Below are positions 35,964 to 47,201 of a DNA stretch of 64,000 bases, piece by piece. Within the stretch, counting starts at the first letter, position 1; every line of letters begins with the position of its first letter. The translations under genes were made by a program, and so were the position numbers. The notes beneath the pieces were generated by a model, which was not told where the DNA came from, did no database searches, and saw nothing but the letters and a program-made list of their open reading frames with translations. Source of the DNA: Raphanus sativus (Eukaryota; Streptophyta; Magnoliopsida; Brassicales; Brassicaceae); contig NC_079514.1 of NCBI RefSeq assembly GCF_000801105.2, positions 49,108,515 through 49,172,514 of the forward strand, in the 5' to 3' direction.

Positions 35964-36458
35964 TGTTGAGACCAGGAGTCTGCAAATAAATGTGTTCAAC
36001 GTTTCTTTATGGTTGCACAAGTCACAAGGTGTTATGACATGGCGTCATCTTACTGGTTGGAAATATTAATTACCATTTGACAAGAGATAATGATTGAAGC
36101 TTAGAGATAAGGATGAATCAGAAGATTTGGACTTATCAAGATTAAAACGAGATTGGCTTGAAGGGTAAAAGGGATAAAGCTTTGCAAGTTTGTCTTCTGC
36201 AGTTTTTGGGAGTGCAGAGAGAAAACAGTACTGTGTCGAAGTTGAACAAGGTTTTGGGTGTTGAACAAGTCGGGCGACTTGGCTGTTAGAGTAAGGTTAG
36301 GTAGATTAGAAATTGGTCAGTGTCGATTCACAGGTGTGAAGTCGAGTAAACCTGATTAAACAAAGAGTGTAATTTGTTTAAAAGATTTCTAATAAAAGAT
36401 AACCTTATTTGGAGAATTTGTTCATTGTTTCTGTGTTTCTGTGTTCCTAGTTCTTTCA
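35964..36458 (+). repeat. 5' LTR of the gag-only element
   Basis: TGTTGAGACC at the start and GTTCTTTCA at the end, followed two bases later by the primer binding site. Confidence 0.92.
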
Positions 36459-36526
36459 TTTGGTATCAGAGCGGGTCACCTACCTGGATCTAGATATCTA
36501 TAACAGGTTGAGATCCTGCGAGGAAC

Positions 36527-38512
36527 ATGGAAACAACAGAGTTTGTGGCGGCTCACAAATCACTCATGTTGGATGAAAACAACTTTGGACACTGGAAGGT
36601 GCGCATGAAACAACAACTCAAAGGGATTGAAGAAGATGTTTGGACTGGAGTTGAAACAGGATGGACAGATCCAACAATATTTACTGAAGAAGATGAGGAG
36701 ATACCTAAGCCTAAAAACAAGTGGACAAAGACAGAAAAAACTGCATCAAGACTCAACGCGAAGGCGCTATCAGAGATCTTTAACGCCATTAGTTCCGATC
36801 AGTTTAAACTCGTGCAAGAATGTTGTTCAGCGAAGGATGCATGGGACACGCTTGTGGAATATTATGAGGGAACGTCCATGGTCAAAAGAGCTAGACTAGA
36901 CTATTTGGCCTCCCAGTTTGAGAACTTGAGAATGGCGGAAGAAGAATCTATCACGAGCTTTAGCTCAAAGTTGAGTTCCATTGCAATTGAAGCAATTGTC
37001 CTTGGTAAGAACTTCAAGGATAAGAAGCTGGTCAAGAAGCTGATACGATGTCTTCCAGAGAAGTTTGCCTCCTATAAAGCATCGTTCAAGGTTGGGATGA
37101 ATACTGATGAGATGAAGTTTTCACAGTTGGTTGGTATTCTTAAAGCTGAAGAGATGGAAGCACCTACCTGTCCAACCAAGATAGAAAAAAAAACAGTTTT
37201 TGCTGCTGGGAAGGAAATTGATAGATTTCAGTCACTTCATGAAAGTCTAAATCAAAAACTGGACGAATGTGTTGAATTGCTGACACAAAACTTCAAGGAG
37301 TCTTTAAAGCAAGTTGAGGAAGAGCAGAGAAGGAACTCTAACTCACGTGAGGTTTGTGCTAGTAAAGGTTGTCAGACATGTGATTGTCACTGCCATGATG
37401 TGTGCAAGAGACAATCTCAGGTTGAACGTCCATATCATCAGAAGAGAAGTGATGAAAAGCTTAGTCTTGTAGCTCTTATTGGAAAACAAAATGATGAAGA
37501 ACTTAAGGTGGATTCTGATTCAGATAGTGATGGAGAGATAGATGTGAAAGTTGAATATCGTAAGCTCTATGATAGTTGGGTTGAATTGAGTAACGAGAAT
37601 CTGAACCTGCTGAAGAATAAGGCGTTACTAGAAGCTCAAATTAATATAATAGAGATGGAAAAGCTTACGGCATTGAAGCTAGAGACGCTAACATGTTCAA
37701 CGAAGGATAACGGATTGACCAAGCAGACATAAGCTGGACACGAAAATACATGTGTATTGGAATCAAAAATAAATAGGTTATCAGACCTTTTGTCAGAAGA
37801 AAAGGAAAAAAGCAAAAATCTTGAGCATAATCTGAACGAAAACAACAAGAAGATCAGGATGTTAAGCAAAGGAACAAAGGATTTGGATACTCTTCTTGCC
37901 ATGGGACAACCTGCAAAACAGAATTGGGGTCTGGGATACATAGGAAATCGTGTGTCAAGCTCTAGTAGTGGAACAAATCAAGCATGTCTCACCAATTTCG
38001 TTCGTGCTAAACCAGTTTCTGATATTAAATCAAAGGAGATTGAATCGCATCAAACCTGTTCAAGCAGAAAAGTACTCGTTGAACAGACAAATCAGAAGTT
38101 CAAACAAAGTTGTTACTTCTGTGGGAAACCTGGACACATACAGAGATACTGTTATGCTTTGGAAAGCAAGATGAAGACAAGGAAGGCTGGAGAATGTAGT
38201 CTCAACTATGAATGTTATTCTTGTGGGAAACTTGGGCATACTCATCGATTTTGCTATGAGAGAATCAACAATATCAAGAAGGCTTGGAGTGAAAGCAAAT
38301 GTTATGTTGAGTCAAAAAGCTATGGTAAGGTATGGATTGCAAAATCAGATTTGTATTCTAAATGCAAGGAGAATGTTCAAGGGCTTGTGTGCAATGTAGC
38401 ATGTTCAGAAAAATTGGGATGTCCAAATGTCAATAGGAGATGGGTTAACACTGAGGTTGTTAGAGGTATACTCAGACATGTTAATGAAGCCAATATTGTA
38501 TGCCAGGCATAA
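36527..38512 (+). pseudogene. Gag polyprotein with one in-frame stop
   Basis: The reading frame opens at 36527 (METTEFVAAHKSLMLDENNF, the DUF4219-type start) and contains a UBN2-type gag core (WDTLVEYYEGTSMVKRARLD). A Cys/His-rich patch (CASKGCQTCDCHCHDVC) and an acidic coiled-coil-like stretch follow. A TAA at 37730-37732 interrupts it. The same frame then continues from 37733 to 38512 with two CCHC zinc knuckles, CYFCGKPGHIQRYC and CYSCGKLGHTHRFC. Because the frame is unchanged on both sides, the break is a single stop codon and not an indel. Gag packages the element RNA into virus-like particles in the cytoplasm. Confidence 0.85.
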
Positions 38513-38700
38513 GTAGGATGGGGCTCCAAGATATGTGACAAAGTCATTATTTGTTATGAAGATTTTCAAAGAGTTTTGTCACTCAAGCAGGGGGATATTG
38601 AAGAGTTGTTTCAGCTTGATGGTACTTAGTTGAGGGGGAGTTTCGTGCAAGTGTTTGCTAGTAAGCTTGAGTTGTAAAACTCAGTGAAAAAGGGGGAGAT

Positions 38701-39196
38701 TATTGAGACCAGGAGTCTGCAAATAAATGTGTTCAACGTTTCTTTATGGTTGCACAAGTCACAAGGTGTTATGACATGGCGTCATCTTACTGGTTGGAAA
38801 TATTAATTACCATTTGACAAGAGATAATGATTGAAGCTTAGAGATAAGGATGAATCAGAAGATTTGGACTTATCAAGATTAAAACGAGATTGGCTTGAAG
38901 GGTAAAAGGGATGAAGCTTTGCAAGTTTGTCTTCTGCAGTTTTTGGGAGTGCAGAGAGAAAACAGTACTGTGTCGAAGTTGAACAAGGTTTTGGGTGTTG
39001 AACAAGTCGGGCGACTTGGCTGTTAGAGTAAGGTTAGGTAGATTAGAAATTGGTCAGTGTCGATTCACAGGTGTGAAGTCGAGTAAACCTGATTAAACAA
39101 AGAGTGTAATTTGTTTAAAAGATTTCTAATAAAAGATAACCTTATTTGGAGAATTTTGTTCATTGTTTCTGTGTTTCTGTGTTTCTAGTTCTTTCA
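38701..39196 (+). repeat. 3' LTR of the gag-only element
   Basis: Near-identical to the 5' LTR. Differences I can see: second base A for G, one A/G change in the middle, one extra T and one T/C near the 3' end. Confidence 0.92.
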
Positions 39197-39823
39197 GATA
39201 CAGAGCTTACGCCCCAGTCATATCTTCAAAGATGACGGATACTGTTGGATCTACACGAAGTCGGGCCTCTATACCGTTAAATCAGGGTATTAGCTCGCAA
39301 TTCAGCTAAAAGAAGACAAAGAAGTAGCGGCAGTCACGGAGCCAAGCACAAAACCTCTGCAAGCGATGATTTGGAAACTAAAGGCTCCCCAAAAGATATG
39401 AAACACTTTCTCTGGCAAGCCGTAACGGGCTGTGTAGCGATGCGGACGTCTGGTGGATATGCATTGCGGTTCTGATAGATCATGTCCTAGGTACGGAGAT
39501 GGAGAGGAATCTATCAATCATCTCCTGTTCTTATGTCCTCCGGCGCTCCAAACTTGGGCTCTCTCTGATATACCAACAAGTCCGGGACTCTTCCCGAGTG
39601 AATCCCTCTTTGCGAACTTTTACTATCTGCTTCTCCGTGCAAAGAGTTATGGTACCCCGGAGAATATCCTTGCTCGGTTCCCCTGGATCGTATGGTTCAT
39701 ATGGAAAGTTAGGAACGATAAAACTTTCAACGGCAATGATATTCTCCCACCAGATACGGTTGCACATGCATTCCGAGAGGAGGAGAGCTGGAGGGTATAG
39801 CACAGGTACTGCCAGGCGCAGAA

Positions 39824-40342
39824 ATGGTTAGAAGTATTATAGACTCAAACACGACCTCACTGGAGAACGAGTCACCATTACCAAGATGTCAAGTGGATGC
39901 ATCCTGGGTGACAAACTCGACGGTATCGGGAGGTGGTTTTGTCTTCGACTTGGATGATGGAACGCATTTATACGGCTCCGTCGGTATGAACCAAGTCCTC
40001 TCTCCTTTGCACGCGGAGTTTAATATCTTGCTCTATGCAATGAGAAGTTCCCTGCAACTAGGAGTTACATCAATGTCCTTTCAATCGGACTGTCTTCAGC
40101 TGGTAAAACTGATCAATGATGAACAAGATTGGCCAGTAGTGGCTTTGGAATGGAATGAATTTATTCATCTCCTACCATCTTTTACTAGTTTCTTAATATC
40201 GTTTATCGCTAGAGAGCGCAATGTAAGAGCAGACCTTCTTGCAAAGGCTGCTCGATCACGAAACTCTTATTTTTTCCCATGTAACTTCGGATATATACCA
40301 GGATGGTTAGCTTATAAAGTCAATCTCTTCCTGCTGAATTAA
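39824..40342 (+). CDS. LINE ORF2 C-terminal RNase H-like domain
   Basis: A 172-residue open frame forms the RVT_3-type domain. It has CQVDASW (first Asp), LHAEFNILLYA (Glu), FQSDCLQLVKL (second Asp) and NVRADLLAKAAR (final Asp), in family order. It is the surviving end of a truncated LINE, not a host gene. Overlapping frames at 39453-39831 belong to the broken upstream part of the same ORF2. Confidence 0.8.
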   Translation: MVRSIIDSNTTSLENESPLPRCQVDASWVTNSTVSGGGFVFDLDDGTHLYGSVGMNQVLSPLHAEFNILLYAMRSSLQLGVTSMSFQSDCLQLVKLINDEQDWPVVALEWNEFIHLLPSFTSFLISFIARERNVRADLLAKAARSRNSYFFPCNFGYIPGWLAYKVNLFLLN

Positions 40343-40379
40343 TAAAACATGGGGTTCGCTGTCAAAAAAAAGAATAAAA

Positions 40380-40911
40380 TTAAATTAAAGTGATAGATGT
40401 TTGATGATATATATGTATTGATAATACCATATAGTAAACTACAGTTTAATATAATAGATATGTATTAACTCGAGAACTATGTTCATGGTGAGTTTTTTTC
40501 TGATAAAGTATTTTACGTTTATTGAGAACATAAATAGTTTACATTTACGTTTTGCGGGTTCAAATCTTGTCACGTACAAATCTTGGTTCATTTAGTTTGC
40601 TAGTTTACGTTGCGGATTTGTTTTAATAACCTAGATTATTTTGAGTGAAACTCTTTTAATTGAAGGAAGAAGATCAAAAGGATCTAAGAAAGAAATCTTT
40701 TGTTTTAATTGTCTTGATATACGATATCCTAAACTATATATAACCTAAGTCACACAGAAACACAATTATTTCTCTGGAGTTTTTATTTGTAATTCTCAGA
40801 TTATAGTGTGGTCAAAAGACAAAAGATCTGTGTGACTGAATTGTTTGTACTGTTGTCTATTTCTTTTGCTCAGATTACTCACATTTATCTAATTCAAATT
40901 CAGCACAAGTC
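40380..40911. repeat. Second copy of the neprosin 3 upstream region (rest)
   Basis: Collinear with 21857-22429, including the TATA-like TATATATAACC near 40735. Small differences include a shorter stretch around 40480 and loss of one AGAAGATCAAGAGGATC repeat seen at 22161-22205. Confidence 0.85.
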
Positions 40912-42826
40912 ATGCCTGTCCGCTTCTTGATGCTGCAATCGGTTGTGAGATGTCTCCTGGTTGTCCTAACGGTGATGGTAACAAATATAGTAGAGCCAGT
41001 GGCTGGAAAAGTCAACATTTCTGGTCAACAAAAGCAAGAGACTGAACTCAGGCTTAAACAACTCAACAAGCAAGCTCTTAAATCAATCGAGGTATTATAT
41101 AAAACGAATATAAACTCAGGAAAGTAAAAATATTAACGTGCGCATTTGTCTGTAGAATTATAGTATCAAATGAATAATTTATCTACAATCTTGACGAACA
41201 GAACAAAACTGTTTTTCAACTACAAGTCTAAAACAATTTTCTTACAATTATGTCTTTCTGTTTCCTTGCATTATTCGTTGTATTGATCAGATTTCAAACG
41301 GAGAGATATTTGATTGCATATCTATCGCGAAGCAACCAGCTTTTGATCATCCCATGCTCTTAAACCATACTATTCAGGTTCTTTTTGTCCTTTTCTTTCT
41401 AGTTATTATTTCATGACGTATACGTACTCTGACATTTATCACCACAATATGTTAAAATATTGAAAATAGATGACACCTAGTTCTTATCCGCACGAGGTTT
41501 TAGCTGAAGAAAACAATGCTCCATCACCAAGCAACGACAAAGAACAACCAGAAAACATAGTTCCTCCTTGGCAATTGGTAGGAGAGTGCCCTGAAAACAC
41601 TATTCCAATAAAAAGAATAACAAAAGAAGATCTTCAAAGAGTAGATAATATAAATAATTACGGGAAAAAATCGAATATCTCCCAGCCTCATCAATTCTAT
41701 CACCGGACGGATATACGTGTAGATAATGGCCACGAGGTATGTGAATACATGCATTCGAATTATCAATACTTGTTATTGTTCATTAGATTAAAACCTTAAA
41801 TTTGTTGAACTATTTGTTTTCTTTTGTAGTATGCTATCACATATGTTAATGGTGGTCCTTACCGCGGAACGAAAGCACAGATAAATGTATGGAAACCACG
41901 GGTAGAAGCGGGAGAAAACAGTATATCACAGATATGGATCGTTGGAGGCAAATTTGGTCCTGGTTTGAATACTATAGAAGCTGGCTCGCATGTCAATCCG
42001 GTCCTATATGGTGATGACAAACCTCGACTTTTTATCTACTGGACAGTAAGTTCTCATAAACTAGTAATACATTTTGGCTTCTTCATATTATTATTATTTT
42101 TGAAGTATTGCCTGATTTTTATATAAAATGAAATTGTACTGACTAATTTTTTGATAATAAAAAACAAAAACAGAGCGACAATTACCAGAATACAGGATGC
42201 TACAATCTCAGGTGCCCCGGCTTTGTTCAAATAAACAAAAGGCTCACACCTGGTTATTTGTTAACACCCATCTCCACCTATAATGGTCCACAATTTAAAT
42301 TTACCATACAAATATGGAAGGTTGGTTTAGTTAATTAAAAAAAAAATCTTATACTATGGCATATACACACATGTACATTACAGTGTACATCATATATATT
42401 AATTTTTACGTTTAAATATGAGTTTATTTGTTATATGTTTCTTAGGATCCCAAGACAGGAAACTGGTGGTTACAACTGAATGAGAAAGAGTTGATAGGGT
42501 ATTGGCCAAAAGAGCTATTCACAAACCTTGCAGATGAAGGGGCAAGCACAATTGAATGGGGAGGTGAAGTGGTGAACACGAAGAAAGACGGACAACACAC
42601 AACCACTGAAATGGGAAGTGGACATTTTCCAAGTGAAGGATTTGGAAAAGCAAGTAGCTTTGACGTCATCAAAGTCATTGATATGAATGATGGTATAGTA
42701 GATCCGGTTGGAGTTAAAACATTAGCGACTCGCCCTACTTGTTACGATCTTAAAACTGGTTATGATAAACAATACGAGGTTTTTTTCTACTATGGTGGCC
42801 CTGGTCGTAACCCTCAATGTCCTTAG
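40912..42826 (+). CDS. Neprosin-domain (DUF239) secreted protein 4
   Basis: Six exons: 40912-41091, 41291-41377, 41470-41736, 41830-42045, 42174-42320 and 42446-42826, about 425 residues. It is almost identical to the gene at 22430, with the same exon lengths. Differences I see: Pro for His at residue 2, Ile for Ser at the start of exon 2, IIDC changed to IFDC, HPTD to HRTD, GSGLN to GPGLN, and Arg in place of Ile in CYNLRCPG. Signal peptide, activation peptide, IEAG and WGGEV are all kept. It lies in a block that may be a misplaced haplotype contig, so it may be an allele of gene 3 and not a fourth locus. Confidence 0.85.
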
Positions 42827-43113
42827 AGTTTCATATCTATATAAAATCTAAAATAAGAATTGCTAAAGTTGTATTGTGCTCGGGATGGTTGTGAATGTAG
42901 ACCAAGTCTACTTCATTCACTAGTGTTTTTTAGTTATATATATAAAACTAAATTTTATTAGTATAATAACTTTTGGTATGTCTTACTTATCATTTTTTTT
43001 CAAGTTTGATTATCACCTTTTGTTATGAATGGGAAAACAGTGTAGAACTTAATTAATTGATTAACATAAATGAAAAAAACATTGATACTGGTAATGGTTT
43101 CATGGTATATTAT
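42827..43113. repeat. Second copy of the neprosin 3 downstream flank
   Basis: Collinear with 24345-24631 up to the CACTA target. The same flank resumes at 46733. Confidence 0.85.
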
Positions 43114-43614
43114 CACTACAAGAAAACACGCTGATACTGAGGGACTTTTTTTCTCGGTATGTCGTCGGAATAATCGTATTCCGACGATATACCGAGGAAA
43201 AAATCCCTAGAAAAAATCTCCTCGAAATTTTGTGATGGAATTTCGAGGAACAACAATTCCGAGGAGATTTAGAGGATAGGCGTTCGTCGAAGAGGTCCTC
43301 GATATATATTGAGGAATCATTTCTTCGGTATATACCGAGGATTATACCAAGAGAATAGCCCTCCGAAAATTTTCGAGGAACTCAGTTCCTCGGAATATTC
43401 CGAGGAACACTTCCCTCGGTATATACCGAGGACAGCTGTTCCTCGGAATATATTGAAAATTATTTTTTTTTAAAAAAAATTATTTAAAAAAAAAATATTT
43501 TTAAAATTTAAATTCGAAAATATAAAATTAAAATTTAAATTGAAAACATATTATCTAAATTTCAAAGTCATACAAATCAAAATAAAACATTTCGAGTTTT
43601 TGAAAGAAATTAAA

Positions 43615-45220
43615 CTACAGGCTCGGGTCTGGCATGGTCGGGAGCTCCACGTTCGCGTTCGGGTTCATGCTCCTCATCATCGCCATCATTTGATCGTTCA
43701 GCTTCCTTTGTGCCTCCCAGCCCGCCTCTTGACTCGCCACCATGGACTCCAACACAGATATGCGAGCATACTTGTCCCTCATCTGACTCAGAAGGACTTC
43801 TTGATCAACAAAGGACGATGGTGTAGAAGCAGACGAAACCGAGTTGGACCGACGAGCCAAACCGAACAAACGGCCCTTCTTCTTTGGAACCAACTGAAAA
43901 AGAAAGTGTCAAATTTAAATAATATAAAAAATGAATTGAACTTTAAAAAAAGAACTTACCGCTTCAACGATTTGTTTGATCCGAACCCGAGGCAAGCAGG
44001 TTGATCCCGTCGAATCGTCATCCTCGGTTTGATGCTGAGACACTTCCTCTTCCATCTGACTGTCGATGAGGGTGACCACATCCCTCACAACACCATCATC
44101 AATCTCGCCGGTCTTCTTGTTGGTATACGCCGTCTTCATTAGGGTGAGATGATCAACCGGCTCCTCCTCATTTTCTTCTGCCTTGAAAAAAACATAAATT
44201 AAACAAACGTTATTAAAAGAAATGCACAAAAAAAAATATTAGAATCTTAAATAATATAATAAAAACCGACAAGCTTACCAAGCGATCCTCCAGACTGGCC
44301 AAAGATTGAGCACCCAAGTTATGCTTGTACATGCCCTTCCCCTTACGGTCGCTCTTGCGGTTGGTGGAGTTGGTGGAAGAAGTTGTTCTCACTTAGTTCT
44401 TACTCCAATGCACATCCAACTCCCGCCAGACGTCGGGGTCTATTCTCTTTGGGGTCTTTTAAAAAAAATTGTTAAATAAATAAAAAAATATTTTAATAAA
44501 TTAAAAAATTGTTTCATAAATAAAAACCAACCTTGCTTATTTCCCACTTCTTCTTCCACGTGTGGATCTGCTTCCCATAGTTGTCCATAACTTTATGGAC
44601 GAAGTGGTAATAGATAAACAACATATCATCGGCATTCCAGTTGAATTCTTGCTGAAAATAAAACACAATTAGTAGAAAATTAATATTAAAGATTAAAAAA
44701 ATAAGTAGAAAAATAGAATACTTACTGCAAACTGTTGAAACCACAGATGCTGCTTCTCGAGAGGGAAGTCGGTGAAAGTCGGATGTCCATTGTCGAGGGC
44801 CGAGTACATCATACGGTTGATCCATCCGCTGATCCCGTTCGCGGATCGGTCGAACCTAATAAAAAGAACTAATTATTTAAAATGAATCAAATTTTAATGA
44901 AAAAAAATAAGTTTAATTACCATGTCTGACCCCGTTCACATGGATACGGAGTGAGATATGGAAGATGGTCACGACCCGGCTGTCGAACAAACTCTGCAAC
45001 TCTCAGAATTGCCGGATGAGCAGGAGCAGGAGCAGGAGCAGAAGTGGGTGCCACACCGGGAGCGGGAGGAGAATGAGAGGGCAATTGAGAGGGAAATGGA
45101 GAGGGAGATGTATGGTAGGAGCTGTGGGGCGATGCGGAACCCGAAATGGAGCCGTTCCCCTACCACCACGACCACGACGCTGTCGAGAGCGGGTCTGTTC
45201 CTCTTGAGACCTTTATATAA
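43615..45220 (-). pseudogene. CACTA TnpA-like protein (Transposase_24), broken
   Basis: The minus-strand exons are recognisable. They read RVAEFVRQPGRDHLPYL (about 44933-45010), GISGWINRMMYSALDNGHP (about 44728-44855), FNWNADDMLFIYYHFVHK (about 44533-44651), RIDPDVWRELDVHWSKN, then KKTGEIDDGVVRDVV (about 43960-44182). The last exon, 43615-43893, ends NVELPTMPDPSL. A TAA at 44393-44395 interrupts the fourth of these, and the Gly/Arg-rich N-terminal stretch near 45135 seems to need a frameshift. The forward open frames over 44958-45224 are antisense shadows. Confidence 0.75.
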
Positions 45221-45275
45221 ATAATTTTTTTTTAATATATACTATTTTTTTAATTTGTTAATATATTAAAATTGT

Positions 45276-46274
45276 TTAATAATAACAAAAAAAGTTTAAA
45301 TATATAAAATAGTTTAAATGTTTAAAAATTGTTAAATGATTACAAAAAAGTTTAAATATATTAAAAATATTTTTAATATTTAAAAATTGTTTAATAATTA
45401 CAAAAAAAAGTTTTAATATATTAAAATGTTGCAATGTGCGTTCCGAAAGATACAACCTCTGCAACCTTTCCGTCAAAGGCAAATACCACATCCTTTTATA
45501 TGGCACTGGAACTCTTCCACTCGTATCTTTATAACGAGGCTTCCCACAAAATTTGCATGTAGTCCGCTGGTCATCCGCCCTCCAATAAATCATGCAGTTA
45601 TCGCTGCATACATCTATTACCTGATAAGATAAACCAACCCCACCTACGAGTTTTTGAACCTCGTAGTATTAACCTGGAGCTACATTATCCTCAGGTAGAA
45701 TACCTTTAACAAAATTAGCTATCGCATCCACACAGTCTTCAGCCAAGTTATAATCTGTTTTAATGCCCATCAGTCTCGTAGCAGATGATAAAGCTGAATG
45801 ACCATCTCTGCAACCTTCGTACAATGGTTGCTTTCCAGTATCCAACATTTCATAAAATCTCCTAGCTTCTGCATTGGGTAAATCTTCCCCTCTAAAATGA
45901 TCATTTATCATCTGCTCAGTACCTACACCATAATCTACATCCGCTCTAATTGGTTTTTCTAATCTAACCGCCGGCTGAGGTTCACTAGTACTACCAAGTT
46001 CATAATCAGTTTCCCCATGATGATACCAAATTTTGTAACTTCGTGTAAACCCACTCAAATATAGATGAGTCCAAACATCCCACTCTTTAATAAGTTTTCT
46101 ATTTTTACAATTAGAGCAAGGACATCTTAACTTATCTGTTTCTGCTTCCGGTTGTCGGCGAGCTACCCTCATGAACTCGATTATACCTTGATTGTATTCT
46201 TCCGTAAGCAATCTCGTGTCCGGATCCAAATGAGGTCGATCGATCCAAGAACGAAAATAATTTGAAGAAGACAT
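45276..46274 (-). pseudogene. CACTA TNP2-type transposase, N-terminal remnant
   Basis: It begins at 46274 with MSSSNYFRSWIDRP and carries the transposase-associated domain: CPCSNCKNRK, WTHLYLSGFTRSYKIWYHHGE. A TAA at 45669-45671 interrupts the frame within ...EDNVAPG. The same frame continues with YYEVQKLVGGVGLSY, CKFCGKPRYKD and PYKRMWYLPLTERLQRLYLS, then runs into AT-rich DNA near 45430. The DDE catalytic region (Transposase_21) is missing, so this is an internally deleted copy. Confidence 0.85.
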
Positions 46275-46732
46275 ATTTTTTTGGAATCAAATTCGTAATA
46301 GTAGGAGAGAAGAAGAAGAAATGGAGTGAATGAAGAAGAAGAGGGATGGCTGTATTTATAGATGAAATCCTTCCGGCATACTGAGGAAATTCCGAGGAAA
46401 TTCCGAAGGAAACCGACATTTCCTCGAAATTTCCTCGGAATTTTTAAAATCCCCCAACGGCTCTCCCAACGGCTCTCTAACGGCTACAAGATGTCGTCGA
46501 AATATTAAAAATATCCGTCGGTTTTTCCCGACGAACGAGGATTCCTCGGTATTCCCTCGAAAATAACGAGGAAGTTGGTCTTCCTCGAAATTTCCTCAAA
46601 AAATATTGAGGAAATTTCGAGGAAACCACATTTCTTGGTTTCCTCGGTATTTCCTCGATTTTTGGTCAGAAATTTCCGAGGAACTCATTTTCCCTCAGTA
46701 TTTCTCTCAACCGATGTTTTCTTCTAGTGTAT

Positions 46733-47201
46733 GCATGGTAGACAAACTAGTTTCTTCAATGTTCCTTATCACGTCAAGAACGAAAAGGAACCAACTTTCA
46801 GATTTATCATCAAAGAAAGCGTATGAAATTTTCTCAAAAGAAAAAAAAGAAAGCGTATGAAATACATGTATTAGAAATTAGGCATATCACCAAAGTGGCT
46901 TGTGGACAAATTTAATTGGTTACCATGCTTTACTAAAGTTTACTAGGAATTCGAATCTAATTCAATGATGGATTTTTAAAAAGTCCAAATTCAATAATTA
47001 TAAAGATTATAATTATGTTTTGTTTAAAATAATTATTTTAAAATAACAGCATAATACAAAAGAATTATCTTATTTTTTTCAAAAATTTTATTAATAAAAA
47101 TTTGTTTTGATTATATGATTAATTGCATATAAAATTTATTAAAGTTATCATCGACTTTGACCAGTCTAACTTTTAACGTGAGAGATCTATTACGAAAAAC
47201 C
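46733..47201. repeat. Continuation of the collinear copy after the CACTA
   Basis: Collinear with 24632-25127, ending at the N gap in the middle of the AT-rich repeat and not at an element boundary. Confidence 0.85.

Larger units (their letters stand above)
35964..39196 (+). mobile_element. Gag-only LTR retrotransposon (non-autonomous Copia type)
   Basis: The LTRs are 35964-36458 and 38701-39196, about 495 bp each. I count about four differences, so the insertion is young. The 5-bp target duplication GATAC is at 35959-35963 and 39197-39201. The primer binding site TGGTATCAGAGC (36461-36472) is the initiator-Met tRNA type usual for Copia. The polypurine tract AAAAAGGGGGAGAT directly precedes the 3' LTR. 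The internal region has gag and two zinc knuckles but no protease, integrase or reverse transcriptase, and only about 190 bp lies between the end of gag and the 3' LTR. It must be mobilised by a partner element. The layout matches the class described as TR-GAG. Confidence 0.92.
35743..40371 (+). mobile_element. 5'-truncated LINE, itself split by an LTR retrotransposon
   Basis: The target duplication GAATAAAA is at 35735-35742 and 40372-40379, and the empty site is at 21849-21856. The element ends in an A-rich tail (CGCTGTCAAAAAAAA). LINE sequence proper is 35743-35963 and 39202-40371, about 1.39 kb: the 3' end of ORF2 with the zf-RVT region (FLWQAVTGCVA near 39408-39440) and the RNase H-like domain. 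The 5' truncation, tail and variable-length duplication are the marks of target-primed reverse transcription. The zf-RVT part has stops and frameshifts. Confidence 0.9.
43114..46729 (-). mobile_element. CACTA (En/Spm) DNA transposon, defective, 3616 bp
   Basis: The termini are CACTACAAGAAAACA and the complement CACTAGAAGAAAACA, 15-bp inverted repeats with one mismatch. The 3-bp target duplication TAT is at 43111-43113 and 46730-46732. The empty site is preserved at 24629-24631. Both ends carry arrays of TTCCTCGG / CCGAGGAA words, including a perfect 22-bp palindrome at 43386-43407 and an 18-bp one (CCTCGGTATATACCGAGG, 43414-43431). Such subterminal repeats are transposase-binding sites in En/Spm. 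The coding remains are on the minus strand and broken, so this copy cannot move itself. Confidence 0.95.

Noticed and set aside
39453..39831. Two overlapping forward frames and one reverse frame
   Set aside because: Frameshifted remains of the LINE ORF2 zf-RVT region, not separate genes.
44958..45224. Forward Glu/Gln/Arg-rich frames with EQEQEQ repeats
   Set aside because: Antisense of the Pro/Ala-rich linker of the CACTA TnpA-like protein.
43114..46729. Possibility that the CACTA carries a captured host gene
   Set aside because: All coding remains match transposase-related domains (transposase-associated, TNP2 start, Transposase_24).
28608..47201. Interpretation of the whole block as one giant transposon inserted in ASK
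   Set aside because: Its ends are not element termini, there is no target duplication in ASK, and both ends coincide with N gaps.
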